Part shown: one piece after another, positions 58,958 through 64,000 of the stretch
Numbering within the stretch: position 1 is the stretch's first letter
Layout: each line of letters begins with the position of its first letter
NCBI GenBank assembly: GCA_031308135.1
Contig: JAHLJT010009419.1
Location: forward strand, 38,247,221 to 38,311,220
Direction: 5' to 3'
DNA: 64,000 bases
Origin: Acheta domesticus
Taxonomy: Eukaryota > Arthropoda > Insecta > Orthoptera > Gryllidae
Made by a program: the position numbers and the translations under genes
The notes under the pieces: model-generated
What the model was told of the DNA's origin: nothing
Database searches by the model: none
The model's input: only the letters and a program-made list of their open reading frames with translations

Positions 58958-59284
58958 TTATCCGCACACGACAACGCAGCGAAACGAAATTTATAAGATT
59001 TTTTACTGTTGTCACTTCTGTAAATGAAACCTGATGTTATTCATACGCTGAAAAGAACCACCAAAATTGTAAACAAGATTGACGCGACCTTCTAGATTCG
59101 CATCTAGTAATCAATAAAGCAGTGTTGTCAAATATTATACAAAGAAATATTGCCTGAGTGCGACACTGGAATAAGTGGGGTCTATGAATTCGAAACTGTC
59201 AAGATGGTTCACTTACTTTAAGTAAACCCTTATTACTTAAGCATTTACTTATCGCATAAGTGCCGACTATGAATACAGCCCTTA

Positions 59285-60134
59285 AAGTTTTTAAACAATA
59301 ATAATTCAGTAATTCAGATAATATAATGTTAATAAATACATTTAATTGAATATACATCTTCTAGGAATCATCTTAGGTAACTCGCAGTAACGTTTTCAAT
59401 AGGAGTATGATGCCTACTAGTCATGTTTCAGAATATTTTAAATACCACCCCAGATATATTTTAGTTATTTTTTCAACAGTTTATAAATGTGGGAAACGTC
59501 ACACTACGGAGATATAAAGATAAATCAGAAACTGTGTCCGTGATGACGCACAAAATGCAACATATATTTAAAACAACTTTCGTTTTTGCAAAACCCTGAA
59601 TGCAGTTGACAGATCGAAAGTAAAAATCACCATCATCTTCAACAACCTATTTTCCGTCACACGACAACGCATAAGTTTTGGAAAGAGACTTAGCTAATAA
59701 AAATTGAAATAAGCATTAAAATCATTTAGGTATTACTCTACAATCTATATTTCCGACTATGCAATGTATCACAGTTGTGACAGTTCTGACGGAGATTGTA
59801 ACAATGACATCACAGTTTGCAGTTTGTGGTTTGTAATACCCATGACAATGGTGTGACTACTGTTTAATCGCCTCCCCTCCTTCGTATATTCTGGATTCAT
59901 TCGTATCCAGTTATTTCAGCGAATATTGGTTGTAATTCTCCGTTATATGTTCAGAACTCAGTTTGTATCCCCACCGGATATTTTCATTTCGTTATGGTTT
60001 AATAATGTGTACCCATCCCACAGATTTAAATCTACAGCAGATTGGTAAATTTCAACGATTACAAGTAGTTGTTTAAGTGTAGCATGATTCTTTGCCCCTG
60101 TTTGTTAGGCAATCCCCTACGCATGGATGTTCTG
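59285..60134. other. AT-rich intronic stretch
   Basis: No feature recognised. Confidence 0.5.
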
Positions 60135-60304
60135 CAGGTATACGAAATGTCTTTGCGTCAGAACGTGACCTGTCGAATATCTGTGCATAACAGGTTGCCT
60201 TGAATGTACATCTTTGTAGCAGGTATACGAAATGTCTTTGCGTCAGAACGTGACCTGTCGAATATCTGTGCATAACAGGTTGCCTTGAATGTACATCTTT
60301 GTAG
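60135..60304. repeat. Exact 85-bp tandem duplication
   Basis: CAGGTATACGAAATGTCTTT starts at 60135 and again at 60220, and the 85 bases between are repeated without a visible change. Such identity implies a recent event or an assembly artefact. Confidence 0.93.
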
Positions 60305-60964
60305 AAGATATACATTTTATTCGGTATAAGACATTTGATAAAGAAGTAAAAAATTAAAATTGAACGCACAATAATTGAAATAAATAAAAACATGATTATG
60401 AAGGCACAATATGGGATAATATTGAAAACACTATGTATGGGATTGAATGAGCATATGATTTAAAATATTAATTCAAATAAATAACAATAACATGATTAAT
60501 ACAGTACGCCAGGAAAGTCTCTCCTCACCTATCCGAGTCTAGGTCTTCTATAAAAATATTGCATTTATGTTGGTATCTACCTATCATGCCTGGGAGACAA
60601 GTGAAGAGAGCAACACTTCTACCTTCTATTAGAATTGTGGTGAGCACGAAATCTACATTTTCTGTTGTTACAAACTATAACTCGGGCTACAAACGTAATT
60701 TCTCTTGCTAGCTCTCTCACCAACAAGGTGCCACTGCGGAGTCACGTTTCTGGCGCAAATTACTTAAACTTAACTCGGAACCTGTCGTGAGCAAATTGGC
60801 ACAATGAACTGATCATTTTGCATACTGAAAGTGTAAATCCATTATGATAATGTACCAACATTATAATTCAGTTCTCAATAATTTGGGGACCTTTTTTTAC
60901 TTTCCCGTATACATACGTATATACGGAGTAATATACGTAGTATCGGGAAAGCTATGTAATACGC
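60305..60964. other. AT-rich intronic stretch
   Basis: No feature recognised. Confidence 0.5.
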
Positions 60965-61900
60965 GAAAAACGGAACATTTTCAGCAGAAAAAATTCGTTG
61001 CCGGGAACTGATAACGAAAAAGTGGAGAAATCCTGTTACTAAATAAAGAAAAAAAATGCCCTAACACGTGGTGCAGCCACAATACCTGTTTTGTGGGCCC
61101 TTGATACTGGAAAACCAATTGAAAGCAAAACGTCCGTCTGTCCGTCCGTCTGTCCGTCCGTCCGTCTGTCCGTCCGTCTGTCCGTCCGTCTGTCCGTCCG
61201 TCTGTCCGTCCGTCTGTCCGTCCGTCTGTCCGTCCGTCCGTCTGTCCGTCCGTCTGTCCGTCCGTCTGTCCGTCCGTCTGTCCGTCCGTCTGTCCGTCCG
61301 TCTGTCCGTCCGTCTGTCCGTCCGTCTGTCCGTCCGTCCGTCTGTCCGTCCGTCTGTCCGTCCGTCTGTCCGTCCGTCTGTCCGTCCGTCTGTCCGTCCG
61401 TCTGTCCGTCCGTCTGTCCGTCCGTCTGTCCGTCCGTCTGTCCGTCCGTCCGTCTGTCCGTCCGTCTGTCCGTCCGTCTGTCCGTCCGTCTGTCCGTCCG
61501 TCTGTCCGTCCGTCTGTCCGTCCGTCCGTCTGTCCGTCCGTCTGTCCGTCCGTCTGTCCGTCCGTCTGTCCGTCCGTCTGTCCGTCCGTCTGTCCGTCCG
61601 TCTGTCCGTCCGTCTGTCCGTCCGTCTGTCTGTCCGTCCGTCTGTCCGTCCGTCTGTCTGTCCGTCCGTCTGTCCGTCCGTCTGTCCGTCCGTCTGTCTG
61701 TCCGTCCGTCTGATAACACCACTAGTGTCTAAATCACTCGTAGAATTTTTTGCAAATTGAATAAACACCCGTCTATCTGGCTCTAGGCGAATTTTGAGAC
61801 ACTTTCAAAATTTAGGGATACTTTACATGAAGTCCCATGGACATTTTCAAAATTTTCTCAAAAACGGCTTCAAATTTTTTATTTAAATTTGCATTAAGAA
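60965..61900 (+). repeat. Family A repeat (copy 3) with an expanded core
   Basis: GAACATTTTCAGCAGAAAAAA, AACACGTGGTGCAGCCACAATACC and GTTTTGTGGGCCCTTGATAC match the other copies, then the core is replaced by 61131-61711, and the downstream part (CACTTTCAAAATTTAGGGATAC, TTCTCAAAAACGGCTTC) resumes. Confidence 0.72.
61131..61711. repeat. TCCG/TCTG minisatellite, 12-bp period
   Basis: About 48 units of TCTGTCCGTCCG, with occasional 4-base insertions or deletions (runs of TCCG-TCCG-TCCG or TCTG-TCTG). All frames stay open, giving (CPSV)n, (RLSV)n and (DGQT/DRRT)n artefacts of over 200 codons on both strands. Confidence 0.97.
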
Positions 61901-62670
61901 CAGAGTAAACTAACTTATTATGATGGCATAGATTCGATTTTCACGGTTAACTCTAAATTTTGGAAAATTGCAAGAGTTTGAATTTTTTTTCGGCATTTTC
62001 CTACAACTACAAAATCGAAGATAGATAATTTTCCTTCAAATAAAAATTTGTTCTTCATAGTGAATTCTTTGTTTAAGATTATGTACTTTGTTTTAAAATA
62101 TTTCAGGAGTTTTCGCGAAATATTGCGTGCAATATGTGCAATTTTAAACAATCGCAAAAAACAAAATTTTCTCGAAAATGACCTCAATTTTTTCTTTAAA
62201 CTTGTACTTGGGATGTTATATCACGTATTCTATGAGATGACATAAACCCCATATTGTTCTATGCTTTTGTTTTTTAAGATATTACAAAAATGTAATTTTC
62301 TTGACTTGTCTCTCACGTCGATAATATTTATATTTTCGCATCAATATTTTCAATTTTTTTAAACTTTAGAATGGGTATTTGTAATCACATTCTTTAATAA
62401 TACGTTAAGCTCATATTGTGATATTTATTTGTTTGTTCAAAATTTACACAAATGTAACTTTTTAAAACTTTTTCACACCGTTAATATCCACGTTTCCCAC
62501 AATTTATAAACACTACTGTATTTGTGAGTTAATGTGCTTTAAATGACTTCAAATAGTTTTTCGAAAACACAAAAGATTCCTGTGAAAAAGACCTTGAAAT
62601 TTCACAATTACAGTAGCACTTAAACAGCATTCTCCTCAAAACGGCTCCAAATTTTTCAATGAAAATTGCC
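61850..62670. repeat. Diverged tandem-like repeat of TTCTCAAAAACGGCTYCAAATTTT blocks
   Basis: Similar blocks start at about 61856, 62169 and 62637: CTCAAAAACGGCTTCAAATT, CTCGAAAATGACCTCAATTT and CTCAAAACGGCTCCAAATTT, followed by a moderately alike downstream sequence (for example TTATTATGATGGCATAGATTC / TTCTATGAGATGACATAAACC). Spacing is irregular (about 313 and 468 bases). Confidence 0.5.
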
Positions 62671-63208
62671 ATTTAGGAGGGGCTCACTGTGTTTTAATAT
62701 TCTTAAAATAAAATTTTCGTTCAGGAACCGAAAAATTAAGAAAATGTTTAAAAACGAAATTTGGACAGGTATAATTGGCAGGTGGCATGAGTATATGGTA
62801 CGTCCAAATAGCTAGCCGAGACCAAAGGTAAAAGAAAACTAATCTGTGCCATTCTATAACCACTAGATTCAATTTACTGTCGAAGTTCTGTCCTAACACA
62901 TGAGTAGGTGAGTGCGTAAGTCCTTTACGAGGCAATATGTAAGTCCACAAGAGACGCGCAGATCTCATACGAGGCAGCGCGCCTGCTTCCATCGCAGGTG
63001 GCTGTTGAAGGGCGAGCGGATTCGCGCCGGGAGCGCCAACCCCCGTCTCACCGGCAACCTGCGTCCTCTGCGGCGGAAATTGCGCCGCATCCTGCGCACG
63101 TGACCGCCGTCCCTCTTCCGCCTTCCTTCCCACCCGCCCCCGCCGCCGTCATCACCGCCTCCGCTCCCGGTACCGCCACCGTCGCCGCCGCTGCCTCTGC
63201 TGCCGCTA
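62671..63208. other. Non-coding stretch ending in a C-rich patch
   Basis: AT-rich until about 62980, then GC-rich low-complexity CCGCC-type sequence. ORFs on both strands are unrecognisable. No further ALP exon found. Confidence 0.5.
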
Positions 63209-63463
63209 TACTGCGATTTCTGTAGGAAGAGCTCTCAAGATAACTCAAATCCCATCTTCGCGATGGAATATGTCACGACATTTCGTATCATTCACAGTCG
63301 TTCCGCTAGGTTTCGCACGATCGCGACCGTATGAAGCAATGCTTGCGATCATGCGACTTCTACCGGCAAGACCGAGAAAAGACGCGAAATGCCGTGACAT
63401 ATTCCATCGCGAAGATGGGATTTGAGTTATCTTGAGAGCTCTTCCTACAAAAATCGCAGTATA
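63207..63463. mobile_element. Palindromic MITE, Tc1/mariner-like, copy 2
   Basis: Arms of about 85 bases pair almost perfectly: TACTGCGATTTCTGTAGGAA (63209) with its complement ending at 63461. They include the inner blocks GAGCTCTCAAGATAACTCAA and CATCTTCGCGATGGAATATG. TA flanks both ends (63207-63208 and 63462-63463). Loop and inner arm match 12350-12573, while the outer arms differ more. No coding capacity. TA target duplications point to the Tc1/mariner superfamily. Confidence 0.87.
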
Positions 63464-64000
63464 GAAGCCGTCACGCCGGAGCCGTCGCCTTCCCTTTCAA
63501 TAACCAGGTGCTGTGGAGCCGTCTCCATCTTCTCCGTTTCCCACCACTCCGGCTTTGCTCTCCCCCGTCACTCCTCCGTCTGCCCAGCCCCGTCATTCTC
63601 GCTGTACTCGCCCTGGCCATCTTTCCTGCCAACGGCACTACGCCGGTGTATTCTTGCTGCGGCTGCCACCCCCGCCGCATCCATCACGTTGTGGCACTAA
63701 GCCGCTTTCCCGCGCTGTCATCAAGCAGCACCGTCGATACCGACTGGCCCATCACGCTTCGTCGCCCTTCCCGAATACTTCCAATCCCGGTACTGTCCCT
63801 TGCTACCTTAACTAGTCACCTTCATACATCCTCGCTTCCATGTCCCCACGCCATTTCGCACCTTTGTATCTTCTCCCCGCACCGCTCACCCGTCCCCTTC
63901 TCAACCCATCGACACTTCGGCCCCTCGGACTAACGCCCCCTCGCAACATCGCCTCCACGCTTCCTCTTCATCTCACAGCTTTGTCCCTTCACACTCCTTT
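63464..64000. other. C-rich non-coding stretch to the window end
   Basis: Moderate C/T skew on the + strand with overlapping artefactual ORFs. The palindromic MITE is inserted within this C-rich block, which also includes 63100-63206. Confidence 0.55.

Larger units (their letters stand above)
58020..59284 (+). mobile_element. PIF/Harbinger-type DNA transposon, internally decayed
   Basis: Terminal inverted repeats of about 24 bases, GGACCGTATTCATAGTCGGC (58023) and, in reverse complement, GGGCTGTATTCATAGTCGGC (ending 59281), are flanked by TTA on both sides (58020-58022 and 59282-59284). The three-base TTA/TAA duplication and GGGCTGTATTCATAG-type ends are diagnostic of PIF/Harbinger. Inside are remnants of both expected genes in convergent orientation: the N-terminal part of the transposase (+) and a Myb/SANT-like protein (-). 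The 1.26-kb length is well below that of an autonomous element, so most of the transposase catalytic part has been deleted. Confidence 0.93.

Noticed and set aside
61039..61768. Four ORFs of 213-235 codons on both strands
   Set aside because: Open in several frames at once because the 12-bp repeat has no stop; no domain.
56696..64000. Next ALP exon carrying the second set of metal ligands
   Set aside because: I looked for the G-L-F continuation and the GGRIDHGHH-type block in GC-rich segments and found none; it probably lies beyond the window.

Overview
This is a sparse, repeat-dominated piece of an animal nuclear genome, most likely a large-genome insect. The only protein-coding gene I can support is a membrane-type alkaline phosphatase (ALP) on the + strand, seen as three internal exons at 12157-12331, 24888-25066 and 56485-56695. 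Their phases join exactly: exon 1 ends with one base of a Gly codon that exon 2 completes, exon 2 ends on a codon boundary, and exon 3 again ends one base into a codon. Together they encode about 189 residues, from just before the nucleophile Ser to just before the GLF/LLG region, roughly a third of a usual ALP. The first exons and the C-terminal exons are not visible here. The insect assignment rests on the ALP sequence, the very long introns (12.6 and 31.4 kb), and the types of mobile element present; the species is not determined.

Layout. 1-1240: an 11-bp minisatellite. 1.2-12 kb: AT-rich DNA with a mirrored purine/pyrimidine block (5.2-6.3 kb), a tRNA-derived SINE (7.3-7.7 kb) and an unclassified repeat (9.6-10.3 kb). 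12.16-12.33 kb: ALP exon 1, followed within 20 bp by a palindromic MITE, a minus-strand SINE and a CAC microsatellite. 13.5-24.9 kb: AT-rich intron with old repeats and a G-rich block. 24.9-25.07 kb: ALP exon 2, followed by 1 kb of a near-perfect 10-bp GC satellite, 2.5 kb of degenerate C-rich repeat and a CpG island. 29-56.5 kb: the 31-kb intron, holding a hAT-like element, a 5'-truncated R4/Dong-like retrotransposon between TAA repeats, several SINEs including a trimeric one with target-site duplications, a foldback element, a small hAT-like MITE and several C-rich blocks. 56.5-56.7 kb: ALP exon 3, followed by a TTC/pyrimidine tract. 58.0-59.3 kb: a PIF/Harbinger element with TTA duplications and remnants of both of its genes. 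61-61.9 kb: a repeat whose internal CCGT/CTGT core has expanded to about 580 bp. 63.2-63.5 kb: a second copy of the palindromic MITE.

There is no operon or multi-gene system. What stands out is the ALP gene itself (almost every third codon position is G or C inside AT-rich DNA; GU-rich splice acceptors; repeats directly behind every donor site) and a well-preserved set of mobile elements, each with diagnostic ends. I found no convincing evidence of a new enzymatic or defence system.
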